Positions 44,901 to 51,973 of a stretch of 64,000 nucleotides of DNA are shown piece after piece. Source of the DNA: DATAXP01 sp036272935 (GTDB lineage Bacteria; Planctomycetota; Planctomycetia; Pirellulales; PNKZ01); contig DATAXP010000075.1 of NCBI GenBank assembly GCA_036272935.1, forward strand, positions 87,085 through 151,084, in the 5' to 3' direction. Numbering within the stretch: position 1 is the first letter of the stretch; each line of letters starts with the position of its first letter. The translations under genes and the position numbers were made by a program. The notes beneath the pieces were generated by a model. The model ran no database searches. It worked only from the letters and a program-made list of their open reading frames with translations, and had not been told where the DNA came from.

Positions 44901-47900
44901 AGCGGAACCACGTCGAGGCAGTTTTCTTTTTCGCCCCCGGTTGCGGCATTGCACTTTGAGGCACCGCAATCCAATCGTCGCCAGTGCCGTGAAGCACCAC
45001 GCGGCGATGGCGTGCCGAGAGCTGGTCGTAGGGTACATCGAGTGGCAGGCCGGAGTGCGTGGCCAGAGCATCGAGCATCGGCCGGAAGTAGGCGTTGTCG
45101 ACGCCAGGCCACATCGCCACCGCCCCTTGGGCGAGCGTGAGCTTCGGGTCGCGCAGCAGGGCCGCGGTGTTGGCTCCCATCTGCGAGCCGAGCCCTTCGC
45201 AACTCGGGCACCAGCCGAGGGCGCTATTAAACGAAAAGTTGTGCGGCGTGAGGCGTTCAAAGCTGCGGCCGCATTTATCGCAGGCGAAGTGCTGGTTGTG
45301 CACGTCGGTGCGCCATTGTTCCTCGGGCACGTCGTCGACGGGCCAGGCAACGTGCATGATCCCCTTGCCCATCGCCAAAGCGCTCTCGACGCTGTCGGCA
45401 ATCCGGCTGCGTCCGCCAGTGCGCACCGTCACGCGATCGACCAGCACTTCCACCAAATGCTTGCGACGGCGATCGATGGTCGGCGGGTTATCGACCTCGT
45501 ACGTCTTGCGATCGACACGCATCCGCTGGTAGCCGGCGGCACGCAACTGGTCCCAGAGCGCCTCGTAGCTGTCGCCCACCGCCACTTCGCGCGGCGCCAT
45601 GATGTACAGCCGCGTGCCGTCGGGCTCGCGCATGATCTTGTCGATCACCTCGTCGGCCGATTGCGTGCCGATCGGCACTTCGCAGTCGGGGCAGTACGCC
45701 TGGCCGAGCCGGGCCATGAGGATGCGCAGATAGTCGTAGATCTCGGTCACGGTGCCCACGGTCGAGCGCGGTGAGTGGCCAAGGTTCTTCTGTTCGATGG
45801 CGATGGCCGGCGAAAGGCCTTCGATGTGGTCGAGAGCCGGCTTCTGCATCTGGCCGACGAACTGCCGGGCATAGCTGCTCAGGCTTTCAACGTATCGTCG
45901 CTGCCCCTCGGCATACACGGTGTCCATGGCCAGAGAGCTTTTGCCGCTGCCGCTGGGACCGCAGCAAACGGTCATCTTGTCGCGCGGAATCTCGACATCG
46001 ATGCTCTTCAGATTGTGCTGCCGGGCACCCTGCACCTTGATGACCTTCGCTTCGGCTGTCCGCTGAGTGCTGACCGCTGATCGCTTCGCCGGTATGTGCG
46101 GCTTCGCGCTCAGCACCTTCTTGAGTGCCTGCCCGGTATGCGACTCCGGCACCTCGGCAACTTGTTCCGGCGTGCCGAGGGCCACAATCTTGCCGCCACC
46201 GGCGCCCCCTTCCGGCCCCAGGTCGATGATCCAATCGGCCGTCTTAATCACGTCGAGATTGTGCTCGACCACCAGCACCGTGTTCCCGGCGTCGACAAAG
46301 TTGTGCAGCACGCGGAGCAGCATTTCGATGTCGGCGAAGTGTAGCCCCGTGGTCGGTTCGTCGAGCAGGTAGAGCGTTTTACCGGTGCTTTTCTTCACCA
46401 GTTCGCGGGCTAGCTTGGTCCGCTGTGCCTCACCGCCCGAAAGCGTCGGCGACGGCTGGCCGAGTTTCAGATAATCGAGTCCCACGTCGTGCAACGTTTG
46501 CAGCTTGTGGGCGACCTTAGGGATCTGGCTGAAATGCTCGAGCGCCTGCTGGATGTCCATCTCCAGCACCTCGGCAATGTTTTTGCCCTTGAAGCGCACC
46601 TGGAGAGTTTCGCGATTGAACCGATGCCCTTCGCACACCGGGCAGGTCACCCACACGTCGGCCAGGAAGTCCATCTCCAGGCGGTTCGAGCCGTTGCCTT
46701 CGCACGCCTCGCAGCGGCCGCCAGCGACGTTGAAACTGAACCGCCCCTCGGGATAGCCGCGAGCCTTCGAGTCGGGCAATTGCGCGAACAGGTTGCGGAT
46801 GTCGTCGAACACCTTGATATACGTGGCCGGGTTCGAGCGCGGCGTGCGGCCGATCGGCGACTGATCGATGGCGATGAGCTTGTCGAGATGGTTGAGTCCT
46901 TCGATGGCGTCGTGTGCGCCGGGCTCTCCTTCGCCGCCGTTCAGGTCGCGCCGCAATGCCTCGACCAGGATGCCGTTCACCAGCGAACTTTTGCCGCTGC
47001 CGCTCACGCCGGTCACGCAGACGAACGTGCCGAGCGGAATCTCGACATCGACGCCTTTGAGGTTGTGCTCGCGAGCACCGACAATGCGAAGCGAGTTGCC
47101 GTTGCTCGCGCTTCGTGTCGTCGGCACCGGGATCGTGCGCTTGCCCGAGAGAAACTGCCCGGTGAGGCTGCGAGCTTCGCCGCACACGGTGTCGTAATCG
47201 CCGCTGGCGACCACTTCGCCGCCGCGCACGCCGGGGCCGGGGCCAAAATCGACAATATGGTCGGCGGCGCGCATCGTATCTTCGTCGTGCTCGACGACGA
47301 CAACCGTGTTGCCAAGATCGCGCAACTGCGTGAGCGTCGCCAGCAGTTGGTCGTTGTCCCTGGGGTGCAGGCCGATCGACGGCTCATCGAGGATGTACAG
47401 CACGCCGACCAGTCCGCAGCCGATCTGCCCCGCCAGGCGGATGCGCTGCGATTCGCCGCCGGAAAGTGTCGGCGCCGTGCGGCTGAGCGTCAGGTAATTC
47501 AGGCCTACGTTGGTCAGAAAGCCCAGGCGACCGCGAATCTCCTTGAGCACCTCGGCGGCGATGGTCTGCCGCGTGGCGTCGAGCTCCAGTTCGCTGAAGA
47601 ACGTCGCGGCCTCGGAGACCGCCATGTCGCACACTTCGGGCAGCGAGCGGGCGGGGAGTGCGGCGAAGTCGGCATCGCGGCTCGACACGCGCACTGCCCG
47701 GGCTTGCTCGTTGAGCCGGGCGCCGTGGCATTGCTCGCAGCCGATGGTGCGCATGTACTTTTCGAGCTGGCGCTGCTGCATGCCGCTTTTCGAGTTGCGG
47801 TATTTCGAGAGCAGCTCGGGAATGATCCCTTCGAACTGCCCGCCGTACTTGTGTACGCCGCCGCCATGTTTCCAGGTATAGGTGACGTGCAGCGCGCCGG

Positions 47901-49050
47901 TGCCGTGGAGCAGGGCATGTTGCGCCTCGGTCGGCAATTCTTCCCACGCCGTTTCGAGTAGCAGGCCGGTGTCGAAGTTCTCGGCGCGTTCGATCGCCTC
48001 GGCAACGCCTTCGTAGATATGCCGCTTCCACCGCCCCAGGTCCTTCCACGGGCCGATCAGCTCGAAGCAGCCTTGCTTGAACGAACGACCGGCATCGGGA
48101 ATGAGCAGTGCCGAGTCGAAGCTGAACACCTCGCCCAGGCCGTCGCACCCCAGGCACATGCCGTGCGGACTGTTGAAGCTGAACAGTTGCGGGCTCGGCG
48201 GCTCGAAACTGATGCCGCAACTGGTGCAGGCGTAGTGGGCCGACAGGTACAGGTCGTCGGCGGCGCGTGTGCCGCGCTTGGTGCGCTTCGTCGAGCCGGA
48301 CTCTTCTTCGTCTGCTTCGGGAACCGCGTCGCGCTCGAGCGCCACGATCAGGTTGCCTTCTCCCATGCGCAGTGCCAGCTCGACCGCCTCGCCCAAGCGG
48401 GCACGCAACCCGGGTGCGGCGGTGAGGCGATCGATCACCACGTCGATCGTGTGGCGCATCTGCCGGTCGAGGCTCAGGTCGTCGGTCAGGTTCACCACCG
48501 CACCATCGACCCGGGCCCGCACGAAACCTTGCTTGAGCAGGTCCTCGAACAGGTCGCGGTACTCGCCTTTCTGCTGGCGGATGAGCGGGGCGAGCACCGT
48601 GAATTTGGTCCCCGGTTCGAGCGTGATGATCCGATCGATGATCTGGTCGCGCGTCTGGGCGGTGATCTCGCGCCCGCAGCGGGGACAGTGCCCCGTGCCG
48701 CAGCGGGCGTACAGCACCCGCAGGTAGTCGTAAATCTCGGTGATCGTGCCGACGGTGGAGCGGGGGTTCTGGCCGCTGGACTTCTGCGAGATCGAGATCG
48801 ACGGACTGAGGCCGCTGATCAGGTCGACGTCGGGCTTCGGCATCTGCCCGAGGAATTGGCGCGCAAAGCTCGACAGACTTTCGACATACCGCCGCTGCCC
48901 CTCGGCGTACAGGGTGTCGAACGCCAGCGAGCTTTTGCCGCTGCCGCTGACGCCGCTGAAGCAAATGAGCTGGTTGCGCGGTAGCGTGAGGTTCACGTCG
49001 CGCAGGTTATGCTCGCGAGCACCTCGGATAACAATGTCGGCAGCGGGCAT
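41989..49050 (-). CDS. uvrA: Giant tandem UvrA (two complete UvrA units plus C-terminal extension)
   Basis: This 2353-residue protein carries two full UvrA units, the damage-recognition ATPase of nucleotide excision repair. Unit 1 (residues about 1-985) and unit 2 (about 1000-1960) each have two ABC modules. All four Walker A sites (GVSGSGKSS or GPSGSGKSS) and all four LSGGE signatures are intact, and zinc-finger Cys pairs are present in both. UvrA normally acts as a dimer of about 940-residue chains; here a dimer is encoded in one chain. Residues about 989-999 (SAVSTQRTA) and 1615-1647 are translated repeats. Residues about 1985-2353 form an extension that I cannot assign. ATG 49050 is chosen over TTG 49059 and GTG 49056. 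Confidence 0.92.
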   Translation of the reverse strand: MPAADIVIRGAREHNLRDVNLTLPRNQLICFSGVSGSGKSSLAFDTLYAEGQRRYVESLSSFARQFLGQMPKPDVDLISGLSPSISISQKSSGQNPRSTVGTITEIYDYLRVLYARCGTGHCPRCGREITAQTRDQIIDRIITLEPGTKFTVLAPLIRQQKGEYRDLFEDLLKQGFVRARVDGAVVNLTDDLSLDRQMRHTIDVVIDRLTAAPGLRARLGEAVELALRMGEGNLIVALERDAVPEADEEESGSTKRTKRGTRAADDLYLSAHYACTSCGISFEPPSPQLFSFNSPHGMCLGCDGLGEVFSFDSALLIPDAGRSFKQGCFELIGPWKDLGRWKRHIYEGVAEAIERAENFDTGLLLETAWEELPTEAQHALLHGTGALHVTYTWKHGGGVHKYGGQFEGIIPELLSKYRNSKSGMQQRQLEKYMRTIGCEQCHGARLNEQARAVRVSSRDADFAALPARSLPEVCDMAVSEAATFFSELELDATRQTIAAEVLKEIRGRLGFLTNVGLNYLTLSRTAPTLSGGESQRIRLAGQIGCGLVGVLYILDEPSIGLHPRDNDQLLATLTQLRDLGNTVVVVEHDEDTMRAADHIVDFGPGPGVRGGEVVASGDYDTVCGEARSLTGQFLSGKRTIPVPTTRSASNGNSLRIVGAREHNLKGVDVEIPLGTFVCVTGVSGSGKSSLVNGILVEALRRDLNGGEGEPGAHDAIEGLNHLDKLIAIDQSPIGRTPRSNPATYIKVFDDIRNLFAQLPDSKARGYPEGRFSFNVAGGRCEACEGNGSNRLEMDFLADVWVTCPVCEGHRFNRETLQVRFKGKNIAEVLEMDIQQALEHFSQIPKVAHKLQTLHDVGLDYLKLGQPSPTLSGGEAQRTKLARELVKKSTGKTLYLLDEPTTGLHFADIEMLLRVLHNFVDAGNTVLVVEHNLDVIKTADWIIDLGPEGGAGGGKIVALGTPEQVAEVPESHTGQALKKVLSAKPHIPAKRSAVSTQRTAEAKVIKVQGARQHNLKSIDVEIPRDKMTVCCGPSGSGKSSLAMDTVYAEGQRRYVESLSSYARQFVGQMQKPALDHIEGLSPAIAIEQKNLGHSPRSTVGTVTEIYDYLRILMARLGQAYCPDCEVPIGTQSADEVIDKIMREPDGTRLYIMAPREVAVGDSYEALWDQLRAAGYQRMRVDRKTYEVDNPPTIDRRRKHLVEVLVDRVTVRTGGRSRIADSVESALAMGKGIMHVAWPVDDVPEEQWRTDVHNQHFACDKCGRSFERLTPHNFSFNSALGWCPSCEGLGSQMGANTAALLRDPKLTLAQGAVAMWPGVDNAYFRPMLDALATHSGLPLDVPYDQLSARHRRVVLHGTGDDWIAVPQSAMPQPGAKKKTASTWFRFQYKGLYPALEEASRLSPALRGKLDHLVDEVECSTCGGSRLRDDASAVRFRNRTMDELCRTPLGELFKQFDTFKLTAAERKVAGELLREVRNRLQFLVDVGLDYLTLSRGAPTLSGGEAQRIRLASQVGSGLTGVLYVLDEPTIGLHPRDNLRLLRALERLRDLGNTLLLVEHDKEVIAGADQLLDFGPRAGEHGGQVVARGTPEKVAKQKGSVTGPYLSGTKAIPVPTNRRGGAGDEEQGARKEKKPRKTNKPQLPVPSSQLPLLQVLGARHNNLRNVSVEIPLGTFTVVTGVSGSGKSSLVEDVLYNALARTLHRARTFAAPHDAIRGVEQINKVIRVDQQPLGNTPTSNPATYTGVFEQIRELYAHLPEAKLRGYTARRFSFNVPGGRCEKCEGNGQLRIEMHFLPDVWVECDDCRGRRYNPETLAVKFRGQSIADVLDMPAGRALELFANIPKIRRTLQTLCDVGLDYLRLGQAAPTLSGGEAQRVKLAAELARPDTGQTLYLLDEPTTGLHFDDLAKLLDVLNRLVDLGNTVVVIEHNLDVIKTADWVIDMGPEAGDAGGQVVAAGTPEQIVEHANAYQAATRRKAAAAKNGAWPLLRSHTGEMLAPVLAAGPHVERKPYDFAAAEAQRHDDLEVHQVGLEAKNPWEADGRRWHTVDRVGRDGQACRWDGKILAAVIDRIHELGEFSPTNWNSRTVVEISAPKKSDGWFFHAVTGEPWLVKLKFRVAKKSFQRDELIERLDLKPLNEMPDLPVYGSEPRVKCKNLRGPWQEVQLAVHTWAEIDRPEFWQFLEAAVKGFERFTQRAQQKPEDVMPWKVLGQKWHLSRKGFPPGKPAKWSPELLEELCELLGQVAEGGEFLWNNQQLVHLCPRGSSEPWATIQTKKVAALHLVLNGPKQMFPMGRVAELGEEVELLTSRPDHDMVSLRFHTSADITPSIVDFFREHYAAVTGGRQGTLISPRRVAGG
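41993..42013. repeat. Perfect hairpin overlapping the uvrA stop region
   Basis: CCCCCGGCGA and TCGCCGGGGG are separated by one base. The hairpin encodes the last residues of the giant UvrA (PRRVAGG, then stop). It may serve as the transcription end for uvrA, although only a short TTAAA follows on that strand. Confidence 0.6.
44111..44208. repeat. Repeat tract inside uvrA, second unit
   Basis: GGGAGCTGGGAGCTAGGAAC and a second GGGAGCTGGGG on the left face CCTAGCTCCTTGCTCCTCG and CCCCAGCTCCCCCC on the right, an imperfect inverted arrangement. On the uvrA strand it reads as a Lys/Pro/Ser-rich linker (KPQLPVPSSQLPLL). It separates the two ABC halves of the second UvrA unit. Confidence 0.75.
46055..46085. 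repeat. Repeat fragment at the junction of the two UvrA units
   Basis: CCGCTGAGTGCTGACCGCTG is the core. The complement (cagcggtcagcactcagcgg) is a tract commonly seen between genes in environmental bacteria. On the uvrA strand it encodes RSAVSTQRTAE, exactly between unit 1 and unit 2. Confidence 0.6.
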
Positions 49051-49107
49051 AGACACCAACGCGGGCGGGCGAAGTCCGTTTCGGCACCAAAAGCGAACGA
49101 ACTAGGC

Positions 49108-49137
49108 ATTGTAGGAGATTACCGGCGCGGTGGACAA
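49108..49137 (-). promoter_or_regulatory. Promoter of the giant uvrA
   Basis: On the minus strand TTGTCC (49137-49132) and TACAAT (49113-49108) are 18 bases apart, about 58 bases before the ATG at 49050. I saw no CTGT-N8-ACAG LexA operator near it, so SOS control is not supported by the sequence. Confidence 0.55.
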
Positions 49138-49211
49138 CCGCGTGAGATAATTTGGGACTGCGGCAGCTAGCGGGCCGGGGTTTCGGAATCGAAACCCACC
49201 CCGTAGGACGC

Positions 49212-49586
49212 TTACGCGACGCCGTCACGGAAAACCGAGCCGCGTTTTTCAGCGACGACTCGAAGCGCCTTGCTTTTCTTCTCGACTTTGTCCTGAAACG
49301 CACTGAAATCCACGACGGCGTGTTCTGGGAAATCGGTGAGGTCAGATCGCGTCGGTAGCGATTCGTTGAGGCACTCGCCTACGGTAACGGCCATTACTCC
49401 AACCGAGAGATACTCCAGCCTGGTTGTGTAGTGCGTCCAAGAATCTCGGGCTGAAATCAAATCACCGTCGTAAACAGAGAGCAGAAAGTTATCCTTTGGC
49501 ATGGGACGAAACGCCTGCGACGTTACTCGCCCGGATTGAACGAACGAGGGATGAACCTGTCGATAGAGCATCGTCGAATCGGTCAT
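49212..49586 (-). CDS. Conserved small hypothetical protein, second gene of a pair
   Basis: This 124-residue protein (start MTDSTMLYRQVHPSFVQSGR, core VTSQAFRPMPKD and LSVYDGDLISARDSW, then PEHAVVDFSAF) belongs to a family I recognise by pattern from many unrelated bacteria, usually right behind the same type of larger gene as here. The ATG at 49586 overlaps the upstream TGA by four bases, which is why I prefer it to the longer frame beginning at 49637. No function is known to me. The lower GC of the pair compared with uvrA and icd suggests horizontal transfer. Confidence 0.75.
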   Translation of the reverse strand: MTDSTMLYRQVHPSFVQSGRVTSQAFRPMPKDNFLLSVYDGDLISARDSWTHYTTRLEYLSVGVMAVTVGECLNESLPTRSDLTDFPEHAVVDFSAFQDKVEKKSKALRVVAEKRGSVFRDGVA

Positions 49587-50708
49587 ATCGCTAGGGCCCC
49601 GGCAGCGGTGCGTATCTGCTTGCCCAACCATGCCCATTCGTTTGCATCGTCAAGCGACAACTTGCGGACGTCTTCGGTGTCGCTGCCGACCGCCCAGGAG
49701 TGCCAAATAGCGGAGTGGTCGCTCAGGTTGATGTCTAAGGAAATCTCATGGCCGCTAATCGACCATTCGGCGCGCACTCCTCCGTCAATCGTCGGAAAGA
49801 TGTACGGCAAATGCTGATCGAGGTCGAAATAGCTCTCGAATGCTGCCGCAAGCCAATCTAGACCGGTTGTAGGTGGTGCTTTTCCAGTACCCTCGAACCA
49901 GCCGTTTTTCAGGACTTTGAGTTCGTCCAATCGCGCCGCCGTGTCAAGTTCCTCTAGAACGGTGACGTTCTCAACTGAGTCGATCGAATGGAGGCGTTCG
50001 GCTCTATCCACCTTTGCTATGCCTTGCACGCGAACGCGAGTTCCGTGCGGATATTCATTGAATGCCTTGACGATCTCCTCTCTGTGTTCACCAATTGGAG
50101 CGATGATCTTTCTGCTATCGGCCAATTGGATTTGGAACGTCCCTCGATCCTGATCCGCTTCGGGGACCGTGCCAAAGAGCACTACATTTTCAGTGAACAA
50201 AGTTGCGCTCGTGGCTGCAAGCACCAGTTTGCGACGGGTCTCTTTTGTCAGGCGCGCGGGACTATCTTGCTTTGAAGTTGCGAACTCAATTGCTTCGCCG
50301 TCGCGAAGGCTTCGACCGAATTTATCAAAATACCAATGGATGTTTTCCGGAAGATACTGCGAGATCGGCTTATTTGACTGTGCAGCGTCAATCGCATCAA
50401 TGATCGCATCCCGCGCTTCTTCGAGATATGGTTGGCTTGGCGACAAGAGAAGGTTCGCCCCAACCACCAAGCTGATTATCGGCCGCGCACTTCCGTCTTC
50501 GATCCCAGTCAGCTTCAGCGATCACGCCTCCGAAGAAGTTGCGGGGGACTCGCGAGCGGTCTCGAAATCGTAGAAAAAACCGCCACTTCGCGACGTCGAG
50601 GATCATGTCCTCAAGCACCGCAAAATCGACCAAAATATCCAACGGTATGGCGTGCCCGTCGAAGCGTGCCCCGGTTAATCGCGGTGTAAGAAATGGCTCA
50701 GGGGTCAT
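49583..50708 (-). pseudogene. Conserved hypothetical gene broken by a frameshift
   Basis: The N-terminal part (50708 to about 50523: MTPEPFLTPRLTGARFDGHA, DILVDFAVLEDMILDVAKW, VPRNFFGGV) and the C-terminal part (50521 to 49583: SLKLTGIEDGSARPIISLVV onward to RTAAGALAI) are in different frames. Joined after GGV with one base removed at about 50522, they give one continuous protein of about 374 residues of a familiar conserved family (LTKETRRKLVLA, GWFEGTGKAPPTTGLDWLAA). There is no run of identical bases or slippery heptamer at the break, so a mutation or a sequencing error is likelier than programmed frameshifting. The C-terminal part alone could start at 50470. It overlaps the next gene by ATGA. 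Confidence 0.75.
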
Positions 50709-50799
50709 TGCGCGAAACGGCAGTCGTGCTTGCGTTTGATGGCACTAAAATCATAGCCCGTCCCGAATCTTGTCGATATGAGCTGACTTTCGTTCTTCG

Positions 50800-50828
50800 T
50801 TGACGCTCCGCATGGCGTGTGATACTTT
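50800..50828 (+). promoter_or_regulatory. Promoter of isocitrate dehydrogenase operon
   Basis: TTGACG at 50800-50805 and TACTTT at 50823-50828 have a 17-base spacer, about 50 bases ahead of the ATG at 50879. It would drive the icd, lpxK and propeller-protein genes, whose ends overlap. Confidence 0.55.
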
Positions 50829-50878
50829 TTCGCCATGCTTACGTGAACGCGCACCATGCTCAAAGGGCCGCACTGCCA

Positions 50879-51973
50879 ATGGCTTATGAAGTGACCTTGA
50901 TTACCGGCGACGGCACCGGCCCCGAGTTGGCTCTGGCGGCCCGCCGCTGTGTCGACGCCACCGGCGTGAAGATCAACTGGGACGAGCAAGAGGCCGGCGT
51001 CGACGTGATGGCCCGCACCGGCACGCCCCTGCCCGATGCCGTGCTGGAAAGCATCAAGCGCACCCGCTGCGCCCTGAAAGCCCCGATCACCACGCCGGTC
51101 GGCACCGGCTTTCGCAGCATCAACGTGTACCTGCGGCAGGCGTTCGGCCTGTATGCCTGCATCCGCCCCTGCAAGATCTACAAAGGGGTGCGCACCTACT
51201 TCAGCTCGCTGCCGGTCGATCTGGTGATCGTGCGCGAGAACACCGAGGACCTGTACGCCGGCACCGAGTTCGAGCGCGGCAAGCCCGAGACGGCCGAGCT
51301 AATCAAGTTCATCAACGAGAAATCGAAGTCGGGCAAGATCAAGACCGGCCCCGACGAGACCGGCGTGAGCATCAAGCCGATCAGCGTCTCGGGCTCTGAG
51401 CGGATCGTGAAGTGCGCGTTCGACTATGCCGTGGAGAACGGCCGCAAGAAGGTCACTGCGGTGCACAAGGCGAACATCATGAAGTTCTCCGACGGCTTGT
51501 TCCTCGAGACGGCCCGGAACGTTGCCAAGCAGTATCCGAACATCGAGTTCGAGGACCGCATCGTCGACAACATGTGCATGCAACTGGTGCAGAAGCCCGA
51601 GGCGTACGACATCTTGGTGCTGCCGAACTTGTACGGCGACGTGCTTAGCGACTTGGCCGCAGGATTGGTAGGCGGCCTGGGCGTCGCCCCCGGCGCGAAC
51701 ATTGGTCCCGAAGGGGCGGTGTTCGAGGCCACGCACGGCAGTGCCCCGAAGTACAAGGGGCAGAACAAGGTGAACCCCACGGCGTTGATCCTCTCGGGCA
51801 TGCTGATGCTCAAGCACCTGAAGGAAGACAAGGCCGCCGCGCGATTGGAAAAGGCGGTCGCCGACGTGATTGCCGAGGGCAAGAACGTCACCTACGACCT
51901 GAAGGCTGACCGCAACGATCCGACCGCGGTGGGCACCAAGGAAATGGCCGACGCGATCATCCGCAAGCTGTAA
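50879..51973 (+). CDS. NAD-dependent isocitrate dehydrogenase
   Basis: This 364-residue member of the isocitrate/isopropylmalate dehydrogenase family decarboxylates isocitrate to 2-oxoglutarate in the TCA cycle. Landmarks are the N-terminal LITGDGTGPELALAARR, the substrate loop around APITTPVGTGFRSINVYLRQ, VIVRENTEDLYAGTE, KVTAVHKANIMKFSDGLF with the catalytic Lys, the metal-binding Asp region (LPNLYGDVLSDLAAG), and GANIGPEGAVFEATHGSAP. The length and the short N-terminus fit the NAD-type enzyme rather than E. coli Icd. The ATG at 50879 (MAYEVTLITGD) is chosen over an upstream frame start at 50819. Its TAA overlaps the first possible lpxK ATG. Confidence 0.9.
   Translation: MAYEVTLITGDGTGPELALAARRCVDATGVKINWDEQEAGVDVMARTGTPLPDAVLESIKRTRCALKAPITTPVGTGFRSINVYLRQAFGLYACIRPCKIYKGVRTYFSSLPVDLVIVRENTEDLYAGTEFERGKPETAELIKFINEKSKSGKIKTGPDETGVSIKPISVSGSERIVKCAFDYAVENGRKKVTAVHKANIMKFSDGLFLETARNVAKQYPNIEFEDRIVDNMCMQLVQKPEAYDILVLPNLYGDVLSDLAAGLVGGLGVAPGANIGPEGAVFEATHGSAPKYKGQNKVNPTALILSGMLMLKHLKEDKAAARLEKAVADVIAEGKNVTYDLKADRNDPTAVGTKEMADAIIRKL

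Noticed and set aside
49060..49211. LexA/SOS operator before uvrA
   Set aside because: No CTGT-N8-ACAG or other recognisable LexA site was found; only a sigma-70-like promoter is visible.
50397..50708. A separate small 103-residue gene
   Set aside because: Its first 62 residues continue naturally into the next frame of the larger conserved gene, so it is the front of a frameshifted gene rather than an independent one.
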